DNA of 36,588 bases, taken from a virus. The position numbers were made by a program, and so were the translations under genes. Below the pieces are notes generated by a model, which saw only the letters and a list, made by a program, of their open reading frames with translations, did no database searches and had not been told where the DNA came from. The first letter of the stretch is position 1. Every line of letters begins with the position of its first letter. The DNA lies in IMG/VR virus record IMGVR_UViG_3300029989_000091, positions 1 through 36,588 of that record. One strand, 5' to 3'. Positions 8,538 through 16,271 of the stretch are shown in pieces.

Positions 8538-11162
8538 ATGTCATTTGAGAAACTGTTAGACCAGGCCGGACGCGTTTATAACGTCGATCCGGCCTTATTG
8601 CGTGCGCAGATGATGGCGGAAAGCGGTGGCAACCCTAATGCCGTCTCAAACCAGAACGCGCAAGGGGCGATGCAGATCATCCCATCAACCCAAAAAGCTT
8701 TGGGCGTCACCGACCCGTATGACCCGGCGCAGTCAATCAACGGCGCTGCCAAACTGATGGCAGAGAATCTAGACCGCTATGGGAACGTGGCGGACGCCGT
8801 ACGCGCCTATCACGGGGGGACGGACCAGGCCAATTGGGGGCCAAAGACTCAGGCGTACGCGCAGAAGGTTTTGAACAGCTACGGCGGCGCGGCGCCACAA
8901 CCGCAGGGAAACCAGCAAATGAGAACTGCACAACAGCCGCAGGATGACTTGGCGAACGACTTCGCTATGCCGAGTGCAAAAGCGGCGCCGGTTTCAGCGC
9001 CAGCCCAGGCCCCGGCAATGATGGGCGGTATTCCGCAGGCCCAGGCCCAGCAAGCCCCGGCTGATGACTTGGCGAATGACTTTATGATGCCATCCGCCAA
9101 AGCTCCTACAGCAGCCGTAGCGCCTCAATCACCACAACAAGCGGCGATGGCTCAGCAGCAGCCAGTAAACGCCGCGCAGGCACCTAACCAGCAGCAAGGT
9201 GGCATTCTTAATGGCATTTACAACTATGCCAAGGACGCCATCAATCCAGAACTCATCGGCGCCGCCGCAGTCGAGGGCCTGAAACGCGGCGTCGATACTC
9301 CGGTCGAGTACCTGACGAAGTGGATGGGCGGCGATTACAACGCCCAGGTTGCCACCGATAAGGCTCGGCGCGATGCCTACGACGCAACCAAGCCGGGAGC
9401 GGCGGCTACCATTGCAAGGCTTGGCGGTGAAATGGCAGGCCCAGCCGGTGAAATGCTGGGTGCTGGTCGTATCGCCACAGCCGGGGGCAATGCGCTGTTG
9501 AGTGGAATGCGCGCCACTGAGGCAGGATCGGCAGTGGCTCCGGCACTGGCATCCGCAGGAAATTTCCTTGCGGGCAACGGTGGGTTCCTTTCCCGTGTGG
9601 CGAATATGTCGGGGCAAGGCGCAGTGGGTGCCGCGCTGACTTCTGGCGGCGGAAACCCTATTCCTGTTGATGATCAGATCGCCGTAGGTGCCGCATTGGG
9701 CGCAGCAATCCCTATTGCGGGCGGAATCATTGGGGGCGCCGGTAAGGTTGCCAAGGGTATCTATCAGGGTGCCAACCGATTGGCTGGCGGTGGGCAGGAT
9801 GCAGCCCTGAATGATCTGGTTGGCAGTGCAGCTCAAAACGCATCGCCCGCTCTGGCATCGCTACCAAAAGGCGCAACCCTTGATGAGATTGGTCAAGCAG
9901 CCAATGTCAGGAATGCGGCTTCCCAATCGAACGTGCTGGAAAATGCCTTGGCCGGTAAGTCTTCGGGCGCCCCGGTCGGTGCGGACTTTACGCAATACAT
10001 TCCAGGCGCACCACCGCCAACGCTAGCGCAGGCGACCGGAAACTCTGGCATAGCTGAAATTGAGCGGGCCATGAACAGCCGGAACTCGGCGCCGTTCAAT
10101 GCGCACGAAATGGCTACCAACGCAGCTCGGGGGAACTTCCTACAGCAGATCCGTGGCACTCCTGACACGCTGGCAGAGCTTCAAACGGCAAGGGACACCG
10201 TTACGGCGCCGATGCGTGAAGCGGCCTTGGCTAACACCACAGGACCGGCAGACGCCAAGCCAGTCGCTGACCTGATCGATAACATGCTGGCCGGTCCTGA
10301 CGGCAAGCAAAGTGCCGTACGCGCCGCGCTCAATAAGGCGAAGGCTGGCCTGTTTGACCCAGCAGGTAACCTTGAGACTGATCCGTCCATGCTTTACGGC
10401 GTGCGCAAGGAGATCAACAACCTCATCGACCCACTCGCAGGATCTCCAACCTCTGACACGAAACTGGCAGCGGCGCAGCTCGGCAAGGTAAAGGACGCAC
10501 TCGACGGCGTGATTGAGCCGGTAGCTCCAGGCTTTGGCGCTTACATCAAGACGTTTGCCGACATGTCGAAGCCAATCGAAGCGCAACGGTTCCTGCAAAG
10601 CCGTGATCTTACAGACTCGACCGGGAATCAGTTTTCGCTGAACAAGACGAAGCAGCTCATGCTGACAATCCAGAAAATGCAGTCGGCCCCTGGCGCCAAC
10701 CCAGCCAAGTCTATTACCCCTGAACAAATGAGCGGCCTACAAGCGCTTCACGCGGATCTCCAGCGTCAAGCAAACTCGCAGCTTGGGATCGGCAAGAACT
10801 CAGCCACAGCCCAGCTATTGAACGGCAATTCATTGATCAATGGGATTACCGGAAACGGGGCCTTAGCTCAATTCGGCCCTCATACCTTGGGCGCCTCAGT
10901 GGGCGGCATGGTCGCCGGACCTTTGGGCGCCGCCGTAGGTGGCGGGGTTGGTCACTTGGCTGGCAGCGCCATGAACAGCGTTGCCGAGGCCCGGTCCGCG
11001 GAACTCAATTCAAAGCTTATCGATTTGCTTCTGGGCAAGGGTGGGCCTGAGTCTTTGAACATGCTCATGCCGAAGGCGCAACAGGGCTCCAGTAATGGGC
11101 TTAGCGAGCTGCTTGGCCGGGGGCTTGGCGCGGCGGCTACCACTGGCGTAAAGAACAAGTAA
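8538..11162 (+). CDS. Ejection protein with lytic transglycosylase domain, P22 gp16 position
   Basis: This is the largest product, 874 residues. Residues 1-115 form an SLT-type transglycosylase: MMAESGGNPNAVS with catalytic Glu28, then QGAMQIIPSTQKALG and an AVRAYHGG motif. It would open peptidoglycan locally during DNA entry. A Gln/Ala/Pro linker follows, with a duplicated DDLANDF-MPSAKA motif (residues ~135-195). Glycine-zipper stretches, AVGAALGAAIPIAGGIIGG and a later GGMVAGPLGAAVGGGVG, suggest membrane insertion. P22 gp16 is 609 residues, so this version is long. The third position in the ejection set supports the call. Confidence 0.8.
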   Translation: MSFEKLLDQAGRVYNVDPALLRAQMMAESGGNPNAVSNQNAQGAMQIIPSTQKALGVTDPYDPAQSINGAAKLMAENLDRYGNVADAVRAYHGGTDQANWGPKTQAYAQKVLNSYGGAAPQPQGNQQMRTAQQPQDDLANDFAMPSAKAAPVSAPAQAPAMMGGIPQAQAQQAPADDLANDFMMPSAKAPTAAVAPQSPQQAAMAQQQPVNAAQAPNQQQGGILNGIYNYAKDAINPELIGAAAVEGLKRGVDTPVEYLTKWMGGDYNAQVATDKARRDAYDATKPGAAATIARLGGEMAGPAGEMLGAGRIATAGGNALLSGMRATEAGSAVAPALASAGNFLAGNGGFLSRVANMSGQGAVGAALTSGGGNPIPVDDQIAVGAALGAAIPIAGGIIGGAGKVAKGIYQGANRLAGGGQDAALNDLVGSAAQNASPALASLPKGATLDEIGQAANVRNAASQSNVLENALAGKSSGAPVGADFTQYIPGAPPPTLAQATGNSGIAEIERAMNSRNSAPFNAHEMATNAARGNFLQQIRGTPDTLAELQTARDTVTAPMREAALANTTGPADAKPVADLIDNMLAGPDGKQSAVRAALNKAKAGLFDPAGNLETDPSMLYGVRKEINNLIDPLAGSPTSDTKLAAAQLGKVKDALDGVIEPVAPGFGAYIKTFADMSKPIEAQRFLQSRDLTDSTGNQFSLNKTKQLMLTIQKMQSAPGANPAKSITPEQMSGLQALHADLQRQANSQLGIGKNSATAQLLNGNSLINGITGNGALAQFGPHTLGASVGGMVAGPLGAAVGGGVGHLAGSAMNSVAEARSAELNSKLIDLLLGKGGPESLNMLMPKAQQGSSNGLSELLGRGLGAAATTGVKNK

Positions 11163-11173
11163 CAATACCGGCA

Positions 11174-11196
11174 GGGCGGGGGCTATCAACCCGCCC
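11174..11196 (+). other. GC-rich hairpin after ejection genes
   Basis: GGGCGGG pairs with CCCGCCC around a nine-base loop. No T run follows, so it is not a standard intrinsic terminator. It could protect mRNA 3' ends or weakly pause transcription between the ejection genes and the tail fibre. Confidence 0.5.
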
Positions 11197-11232
11197 GTAA
11201 ACAAGTCAGCAAGAGCCATAGGAAAAAACCTC

Positions 11233-12168
11233 ATGAGCCAGAACATCCCGATGGGGAAGCAGCAGTTTTTCGATATTAACGGTAAACCGTTGGTAGGCGG
11301 GAAAGTGTTCAACTACGTCGTGGGCACCACCACTCCGTTAACGACGTATCAGGATTCAGGTCTGACGGTGCCCAATACTAACCCGGTCATTCTCGATGCT
11401 CGCGGGCAATGCTCGATGTATGGGAACGGCAACTATCGGCAGATCCTTCAAGACTCAACCGGTGTGCAGATTTGGGATCAAGTCATCCTTGATGCCGCTG
11501 CAAACATCGTCATACCCGCAAAAGCAAACAGCATTCTTAACGTTCAAGTTTTCACTACGAATGGAACTTATACGCCGACAACAGGGATGAAAAATTGCTA
11601 CGTCAAGTATTGCGGTGGTGGTGGTGGATCTGGCGTGGTCACCAACACATCGGCAAGCCAAGTTTCGGCGGCGGGCGGTGGTGCGTCTGGCAGTTACGGG
11701 GAGGCATGGCTTACGGCATTGCAGATCGGCGCCAACAAAGCCATCACCGTGGGTGCGGGCGGAACGGCGGGGACCGGCTCAAGTAACGGTGGCAACGGCG
11801 GCGTGTCCTCAATGGGCGTTCTGCTTATTGCTCCAGGCGGCGGTGGTTCCCCATTGGGCCCAGCCATCAGCACAGCAGCAGCGTTCATTATCTCTGGCGG
11901 AATTCCTGGCGGCGTCGTAACGGGCGGCAATGTAATTTCCGGTAATGGAACTGGTGGATCTCCAGGCCTTTGCATGCTCACGGCTTCCATTGGCGGCTCT
12001 GGCGGATCAACTCCGATAGGTATTGGCGGTCAAACCGGCGCCTCGATCACCGCAGGCTCTGGATATGGCGCGGGCGCAGCCGGTCAGTTTTCAGGTCCAT
12101 CTAACGCTTTGGCAAAGGACGGGCTACCTGGAATCGGCGGGGCCTTTATAATCATCGAATATTCATAA
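11233..12168 (+). CDS. Tail fibre/appendage with head-binding-like N-terminus and Gly-rich tip
   Basis: The 311-residue protein starts MSQNIPMGKQQFFDINGKPL. Its pattern GKPLVGGKVFNYVVGTTTPLTTYQDSGLTVPNTNPVILDARG is a phage appendage N-terminal domain similar in style to P22 tailspike head-binding domains. From about residue 105 a transition (FTTNGTYTPTTGMKN) leads into a glycine-rich domain full of GGGGG and GGxGG runs, as in glycine-rich tail-fibre tips. No depolymerase motif is seen. It may bind the host surface together with the spike encoded two genes downstream. An AGGA ribosome site precedes the ATG. Confidence 0.7.
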   Translation: MSQNIPMGKQQFFDINGKPLVGGKVFNYVVGTTTPLTTYQDSGLTVPNTNPVILDARGQCSMYGNGNYRQILQDSTGVQIWDQVILDAAANIVIPAKANSILNVQVFTTNGTYTPTTGMKNCYVKYCGGGGGSGVVTNTSASQVSAAGGGASGSYGEAWLTALQIGANKAITVGAGGTAGTGSSNGGNGGVSSMGVLLIAPGGGGSPLGPAISTAAAFIISGGIPGGVVTGGNVISGNGTGGSPGLCMLTASIGGSGGSTPIGIGGQTGASITAGSGYGAGAAGQFSGPSNALAKDGLPGIGGAFIIIEYS

Positions 12169-12172
12169 ACAG

Positions 12173-12192
12173 TCGCCCGAAAGGGCGATTTT
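12173..12192 (+). terminator. Short intrinsic terminator after tail fibre gene
   Basis: TCGCCC and GGGCGA pair around a GAAA tetraloop, followed by TTTT. The stem is short but the tetraloop is stabilising. It separates the fibre from the lysis/spike genes and is probably only partly effective. Confidence 0.6.
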
Positions 12193-12216
12193 ACTATCTG
12201 GAAAATAGGGGCGGGT

Positions 12217-12537
12217 ATGCAAATCAATGATCAGGCAGGAAGCACACGAGGGATGGGTGACAGGATTGGGGCGCTGGAACAGGATATGAAAGTTGTGGTG
12301 TGGCGACTTGGTGAGGTTGACCGGCGCCACGACAGCTCACCGGAACGACTCGCAAAGGTGGAACAGGTCATGGCATACCAATCTGAAAAGCTTGATGACA
12401 TGGAACAGGGCATAACTCGCATTCAAAGGTCAGTGGAAAAAATGGGCACTAAAATAACGTGGGGCTTGAGTGCGGCGGCAACGCTGATGATCGTTCTCGA
12501 TAAGGCATGGCCGTTCATCGTTGGGGGGCTTTCCTGA
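12217..12537 (+). CDS. Coiled-coil, single-membrane-segment protein (holin/antiholin candidate)
   Basis: The 106-residue product has a long charged helical N-terminal part (DRIGALEQDMKVVVWRLGEVDRR..., RLAKVEQVMAYQSEKLDDMEQGI) and one C-terminal hydrophobic segment near residues 80-103 (WGLSAAATLMIVLDKAWPFIVGGL). This layout resembles XhlA-type haemolysin/holin accessory proteins. The stop overlaps the spike start by one base (TGATG), so the two are translationally coupled. A lysis role is inferred from topology and closeness to the endolysin; it could instead be a spike-related membrane protein. Confidence 0.65.
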   Translation: MQINDQAGSTRGMGDRIGALEQDMKVVVWRLGEVDRRHDSSPERLAKVEQVMAYQSEKLDDMEQGITRIQRSVEKMGTKITWGLSAAATLMIVLDKAWPFIVGGLS

Positions 12538-14033
12538 TGGCTCGCCAACTCGATCTAAAAGACCTCGGCGCCGTAGGCGATGGCGTAGCAAATGACACCG
12601 CCGTGGTGAATGCCGCGCTTGCTGCCAACAAAGCCACCTATGCACCCGAAGGAAAGTACCTTGTTACATCGCTGACCAATGAGCTTGGGAACGTGATTTA
12701 CGGACCGGGCCAGATTATCAAGGCGACAGCAGTGGGGAAAAAGCTGCTCAACACACACACCGACGACAATCAAAACTGCTTTGGTCTGGAATACCTGCTT
12801 GCCATTAACACCAAGTTGAACAACAACGTGCAGCAAGTGAAAGTCGTTCTATCTGGCGACTCGACCACAGAAGGCGGAGGCTCACACTCCCCATCACCGC
12901 GCACTATGGCCGAACAGCTCAAGATCGCCGCAGCGGATCGCGGGTTTTGGGCGAACTGCATCAACGCAGGCCATGCGGGCATGTCAACTGACACATGGGT
13001 TTCGTCCTATGTCGCCAATGACGCAGCCCAGGCGCCAGACCTGTACATCGTGCGCTGGGGCCTCAACGATGTTTATTACGGGCGCACCATACAGCAATTC
13101 GCCGCATCGCTCCGGGCTGGCCTGACGATCTTCCGTAACGCCAGATCAATATCGCAATCTTCCATCCTGTTGTTGCCACCAAGCGCCGCGTCTGACGATG
13201 CTGGCGGTCGGAATGAGCTTTGGAACGTCGCCGCGAACAAGGTGGTGCGTCAGGTAGCTCGGGAGTTCGGGTGTGCCTATCTGGACATCTACGCGGCGGC
13301 TGCTGATGCGGATATGGGATCTGGTTTGTGGCTCGACGGCACCGTTGGTGGGCGTAACGGCATTCACCCGCTCGGGCAAGTGAACATGGTCTATTGCGAT
13401 CTGATCGCTGACATCGTGTTTAAGAGGAACCTCAACCCGCGAGTCGCGCCGTGGACCCAGAAAATCATGCTGGCGTCTGACCTCCCCAACAAATACCCCA
13501 TCGGCTGGTCGCTCTACACCGCAAATGGCTTCTCGGCCAGCTTTGGTACTGCCCAGGTTATGACCTTGCGTTCGGCTGACGGGTACTGCATTCAGCACGT
13601 TTTCAGTGGGCAGGACGTGGGCGGGATCGTCAACAGCAACGAAGGCACCCGGATCGGTAATGCAAACAACAACTCGTGGGGAGAATTCATCACCCGTGAC
13701 CCGGTTGGCATTGCACTGGCCGGGTCTTTCGTTGGCCTGGCGGGTATCAGTCCAGCACCGCAAGCCGCCATCGCCAACCGTATCTGCCACTTGACCGGTT
13801 TTATTTCGCTGGCGACCGTGGCGTCTGTTCCAGACGGAGCGCTTCTTGGCACACTACCGGTATCGTTCCGGCCTCAATCAACAGTCGAACAGTTTGTCGT
13901 TCCAATCAACGACGGCACATCGCTGGGCATTGGGAACGTGTCCATCAGCAGTGGCGGTCAAATCACCAAGATCGGAACCGGTAATTTCAAATACATGGCC
14001 CTCGGGGGCATTAGCTTCCTGGTCGGGAACTGA
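12537..14033 (+). CDS. Tailspike-like SGNH/GDSL esterase
   Basis: The 498-residue protein starts MARQLDLKDLGAVGDGVANDTA, the short entry motif seen at the start of many phage spike and pectate-lyase-like domains. An SGNH hydrolase core follows: LSGDST with nucleophile Ser109, a block II Gly in NAGHAGMS, GLND with Asn177, and NGIHP with His277. The usual Asp three residues before the His is Asn here. The remaining ~200 residues are beta-rich. It may remove acetyl groups from capsule or O-antigen during adsorption. The ATG at 12537 overlaps the previous stop and has a G-rich ribosome site nine bases upstream. Confidence 0.8.
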   Translation: MARQLDLKDLGAVGDGVANDTAVVNAALAANKATYAPEGKYLVTSLTNELGNVIYGPGQIIKATAVGKKLLNTHTDDNQNCFGLEYLLAINTKLNNNVQQVKVVLSGDSTTEGGGSHSPSPRTMAEQLKIAAADRGFWANCINAGHAGMSTDTWVSSYVANDAAQAPDLYIVRWGLNDVYYGRTIQQFAASLRAGLTIFRNARSISQSSILLLPPSAASDDAGGRNELWNVAANKVVRQVAREFGCAYLDIYAAAADADMGSGLWLDGTVGGRNGIHPLGQVNMVYCDLIADIVFKRNLNPRVAPWTQKIMLASDLPNKYPIGWSLYTANGFSASFGTAQVMTLRSADGYCIQHVFSGQDVGGIVNSNEGTRIGNANNNSWGEFITRDPVGIALAGSFVGLAGISPAPQAAIANRICHLTGFISLATVASVPDGALLGTLPVSFRPQSTVEQFVVPINDGTSLGIGNVSISSGGQITKIGTGNFKYMALGGISFLVGN

Positions 14034-14040
14034 GGTGGTT

Positions 14041-14277
14041 ATGCAGCTAATTTCGCAGTGGAAAAAATGGCATCGTCGGTACAGCGTGCATATCGTGTCG
14101 CTGATGCCGGTTATCGCTACCGCCCGCGATCAAGTCCCACAGATCCGCGAGTTCCTGCCACCGGCTGTTTACTCGGCTGTCATGGTGGGGCTGTTCGTGG
14201 TGTTCTTGGTCGCGCTCAACGTCAAGCAAGAGTCGCTATCGCAGGAGGCTAGTAATGGACCTGACAAGACTGTCTGA
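14041..14277 (+). CDS. Putative holin, small membrane protein
   Basis: The 78-residue protein begins MQLISQWKKWHRRYSVHIVSLMPV: a basic, Trp-containing N-terminus followed by an amphipathic stretch. One clear membrane segment (AVYSAVMVGLFVVFLVALNV) lies near residues 42-62. The layout matches small putative holins placed before endolysins in Pseudomonas phages. It would form membrane lesions that time lysis. The gene overlaps the endolysin by 23 bases, and an AGGAGG site for the endolysin is inside its 3' end. Start ATG at 14041 follows GAGGTGG. Confidence 0.7.
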   Translation: MQLISQWKKWHRRYSVHIVSLMPVIATARDQVPQIREFLPPAVYSAVMVGLFVVFLVALNVKQESLSQEASNGPDKTV

Positions 14278-14680
14278 CCAGCTCAGCATGGACGAGGGGC
14301 GCAAGACGCGGATCTATCTCGACACGGCAACCCCGCCAAAGGTAACTGGCGGCGTTGGCCGAAACCTGACGGACAAGGGTTTCAGTCAGGATGAAATTGA
14401 TCTGATGCTGTCGAACGATATCGTCGAGGCGATATCGACTGCCCGTGCGCTGGTCCCAGGCTTCGACCAGCTCAGCGATGTCCGGCAAGAGGTGATCGTG
14501 AACATGGCGTTCAATCTTGGTTACAACCGACTGTCTGGTTTCAAGATGTTTTTGGCCTCGGTCAACTCCAGTTCATGGGACGACGCCGCAGCCGAAATGC
14601 TCCAGTCAAAATGGGCAACTCAAGTGGGCGCACGGGCAACGCGCCTTTCCTATGCCATGAAACACGGGGTGTTCCAATGA
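14255..14680 (+). CDS. Endolysin, T4-type lysozyme (GH24)
   Basis: A 141-residue muramidase. The N-terminal sequence LSMDEGRKTRIYLDTATPPKVTGGVG contains the E-8x-D-T triad of T4-type lysozymes: Glu14, Asp23 and Thr31. Later FDQLSDVRQEVIVNMAFNLG and the C-terminal region ATQVGARATRLSYAM match the family end. It cleaves MurNAc-GlcNAc bonds of peptidoglycan. No signal peptide or SAR segment is visible, so it needs a holin for export, and holin candidates lie directly upstream. AGGAGG precedes the ATG. The stop overlaps the next start as ATGA. Confidence 0.9.
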   Translation: MDLTRLSDQLSMDEGRKTRIYLDTATPPKVTGGVGRNLTDKGFSQDEIDLMLSNDIVEAISTARALVPGFDQLSDVRQEVIVNMAFNLGYNRLSGFKMFLASVNSSSWDDAAAEMLQSKWATQVGARATRLSYAMKHGVFQ

Positions 14681-14931
14681 GCCTGTCTATGATCATCCTG
14701 GCGATTGTGTCCGTTGTGTCTGCAATCATCGGGGCATTCGTCGGCCACCCATTCAGCAAAGCAGCAGGCAAGGCACAGGGCGCGCAGGAAGTAACGCAAG
14801 CCCAGGTGGTTGATCAGGCAAAGGCGACGGTGGAAGCCGTCCAGGAGCGCGCAAGTGTTGAAAAAACTGTTAATTCCTCTACTGATAGCGCTCTCAACGA
14901 CAAGTTGTCAGAGTTCAATCGTTCGGATTGA
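14677..14931 (+). CDS. Inner-membrane spanin, Rz-like
   Basis: The 84-residue protein starts MSLSMIILAIVSVVSAIIGAF, an N-terminal signal-anchor segment, then a periplasmic helical region rich in Ala, Gln and Glu. This is i-spanin topology. Its start overlaps the endolysin stop (ATGA). An Rz1-like lipoprotein frame starts inside its 3' part and runs past its end, the classic Rz/Rz1 overlap. Together they would fuse inner and outer membranes at the end of lysis. It is shorter than lambda Rz (153 residues). Confidence 0.75.
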   Translation: MSLSMIILAIVSVVSAIIGAFVGHPFSKAAGKAQGAQEVTQAQVVDQAKATVEAVQERASVEKTVNSSTDSALNDKLSEFNRSD

Positions 14932-15061
14932 CACGGCCTGTTCATGGGTCAAGCCGATATCAACGACAGCGCAGGACCGGGCCACGCTAAGCCGTGGAAC
15001 CAAGGAGGAAATAGCCGCCCATAACGATTTATGGAAGGCGCATTGTTTGACAGCGAAATGA
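14855..15061 (+). CDS. Outer-membrane spanin lipoprotein, Rz1-like
   Basis: A 68-residue frame starting at GTG 14855, with AGGAG seven bases upstream inside the Rz-like gene. It has a lipoprotein signal: two Lys, a hydrophobic core (LLIPLLIAL), then STTSC, with Cys at about residue 18. The residue at -3 is Thr rather than the usual Leu, so the lipobox is imperfect. The mature part is short. Position in an alternative frame overlapping the i-spanin is the main support. It ends just before the lysis terminator. Confidence 0.75.
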   Translation: MLKKLLIPLLIALSTTSCQSSIVRIDTACSWVKPISTTAQDRATLSRGTKEEIAAHNDLWKAHCLTAK

Positions 15062-15062
15062 G

Positions 15063-15091
15063 AAAGGGCGCCGATTATGGCGCCCTTTTTT
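15063..15091. terminator. Bidirectional terminator between convergent blocks
   Basis: AAAGGGCGCC and GGCGCCCTTT form a ten-base perfect stem around GATTAT. Six T follow on the plus strand, ending the late transcript after the spanins. On the minus strand the stem is followed by TTTCTCATTT, a weaker tract, so it can also end the leftward block. Confidence 0.85.
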
Positions 15092-15099
15092 GTGGTCTG

Positions 15100-15213
15100 T
15101 TATTCGAAGTTTCGCCGGATGAAAACGTAATTCTTGCCGACCTGCATCAGTCCATATCCGGGGCTTTTTATCCTATCCATCAGCTCTTTGAAGGTGTACA
15201 GACGAATTTTCAT
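15100..15213 (-). CDS. Very small hypothetical protein (37 aa)
   Basis: Reading leftward, ATG at 15213 opens a 37-residue frame starting MKIRLYTFKELMDRIKSP and ending FIRRNFE before TAA. It overlaps the end of the preceding CxxC protein by 41 bases. A GGGAG lies 12 bases or more upstream, so the ribosome site is weak. The balanced composition suggests a real small protein, but nothing identifies it. It is the last gene of the leftward operon before the shared terminator. Confidence 0.4.
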   Translation of the reverse strand: MKIRLYTFKELMDRIKSPGYGLMQVGKNYVFIRRNFE

Positions 15214-15355
15214 TTCTCATGCGCTCCCTTTCCTGATATGCCAATTGGCGTATTTTGCTGCATTTATCATGCTTGCGGGTGTTGCGCGACTTTCCGCAAA
15301 TATCGCACATGCCGTCCTGCAAAATTATGGTCCCTTTCGGGATTCCGTTGGTCAT
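15173..15355 (-). CDS. Small zinc-finger-like protein
   Basis: The 60-residue frame starts at ATG 15355, overlapping the upstream stop as ATGA; an in-frame GTG three codons earlier is the alternative. Residues about 17-33 read CDICGKSRNTRKHDKC, a C-x2-C...H-x2-C cluster that could bind one zinc. The C-terminal part is basic and helical (RQLAYQERERMRNE). Such small phage proteins often bind nucleic acid or host proteins, but no specific function can be assigned. Confidence 0.6.
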   Translation of the reverse strand: MTNGIPKGTIILQDGMCDICGKSRNTRKHDKCSKIRQLAYQERERMRNENSSVHLQRADG

Positions 15356-15558
15356 GCCTTCCACGCCTCAACCCATCCAACAACCTGCGTCACGCCTTCT
15401 GCAAATGAAGGCGGCTTGTTCGCACACCCGTTGCGCAGGTTGTCCAGCAGATCGTCGATCAATGACGGCTCCGTCAAGGTCTTCTGTGCGTCCATTAGAA
15501 CGTCGAGAGCGTATTGCTTGCCCTGGCGGAACTGGTAGTTATCGTTTCGTCTGGTCAT
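15352..15558 (-). CDS. Small hypothetical protein, leftward operon
   Basis: The 68-residue protein starts MTRRNDNYQFRQGKQYALDVLMDAQ, is mostly helical by composition and ends VVGWVEAWKA. Its ATG overlaps the stop of the DnaQ-like exonuclease (ATGA), and its own stop overlaps the next start the same way, so it is firmly in the operon. No family was recognised. Coupling to the exonuclease suggests a DNA-metabolism or accessory role, as inference only. Confidence 0.65.
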   Translation of the reverse strand: MTRRNDNYQFRQGKQYALDVLMDAQKTLTEPSLIDDLLDNLRNGCANKPPSFAEGVTQVVGWVEAWKA

Positions 15559-16271
15559 TTCCCAGCCCTCTTGAACGCTTCCAAAACGTATTGGTCAGTC
15601 TCAGCCTGGCCGCGATACCACTTCACATAACTGCTCGGCACGTCAGAGATCGGTTCGCCTTTATGCTTTCCAAAGCCCATCACCGTAGGAATACGCGCGC
15701 AGTCGCTCAACAAAAGAACTTGGTCCCAGGTATCGATGCATAGGTCGCGCTTCTTGATCTCGAGCAGTAGGAATTTCAGAAGAATGGCGCAGCACTTCAC
15801 GTCAGCCAAAGCCGAGTGCGCGTTTTGCACCATGTTTCGCGCCCAGCCTAGATTGCCAATGGTCGAGCCGATGAAATAGATCATCGTTGTTTGCTTATGG
15901 TTGTCCATTTCTGGGAATAGCCAGCGGCTCAGGGCCAAGGTGCAGATGCGTTTAACGTCTGGCTCACCAAAGATCCGGTGGTCAAAGTCGATATTATGGC
16001 CTATCAGGAATTCAACCTCCTCTTCAAACTCAAACAGGCTTGATGCGGCCATTCCATCCAGATCACTTGGGATGATGTTGTGTGTAGCCATAGCGCCTAG
16101 CTCGATACTGCAAGAAGGCTGGAAACGCTGGTGATAGAACGGCAGCGCCAACGGCTTGGCAAGCGCTATAAACTCTTCCGGAGTTCCTGGCAGAATCAAC
16201 CATGCCGCCTCAATAATCTCCGCGTCCTGGCCGGTACCAGTTGTTTCACTGTCTGCAATTATCGTCCTCAT
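15555..16271 (-). CDS. DnaQ-like DEDD 3'-5' exonuclease
   Basis: The 238-residue product opens MRTIIADSETTGTG, the ExoI motif D-x-E-T-T-G. GHNIDFDHRIF gives the ExoII Asp, and AHSALADVKCC gives the ExoIII H-x4-D motif. The C-terminal ~50 residues (IPTVMGFGKHKGEPISDVPSSYVKWYRGQ) match the small FGKHKG...P-x-x-YxxW domain attached to some exodeoxyribonuclease X-like proteins. It degrades single strands 3'-5', perhaps in recombination or repair. Its start overlaps the stop of the SbcC-like ATPase gene (ATGA), suggesting the two act together. Confidence 0.85.
   Translation of the reverse strand: MRTIIADSETTGTGQDAEIIEAAWLILPGTPEEFIALAKPLALPFYHQRFQPSCSIELGAMATHNIIPSDLDGMAASSLFEFEEEVEFLIGHNIDFDHRIFGEPDVKRICTLALSRWLFPEMDNHKQTTMIYFIGSTIGNLGWARNMVQNAHSALADVKCCAILLKFLLLEIKKRDLCIDTWDQVLLLSDCARIPTVMGFGKHKGEPISDVPSSYVKWYRGQAETDQYVLEAFKRAGK

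Noticed and set aside
13146-13790. 214-codon minus-strand frame inside the spike gene
   Set aside because: Antisense to a gene with clear SGNH motifs; no ribosome site or coupled neighbours.
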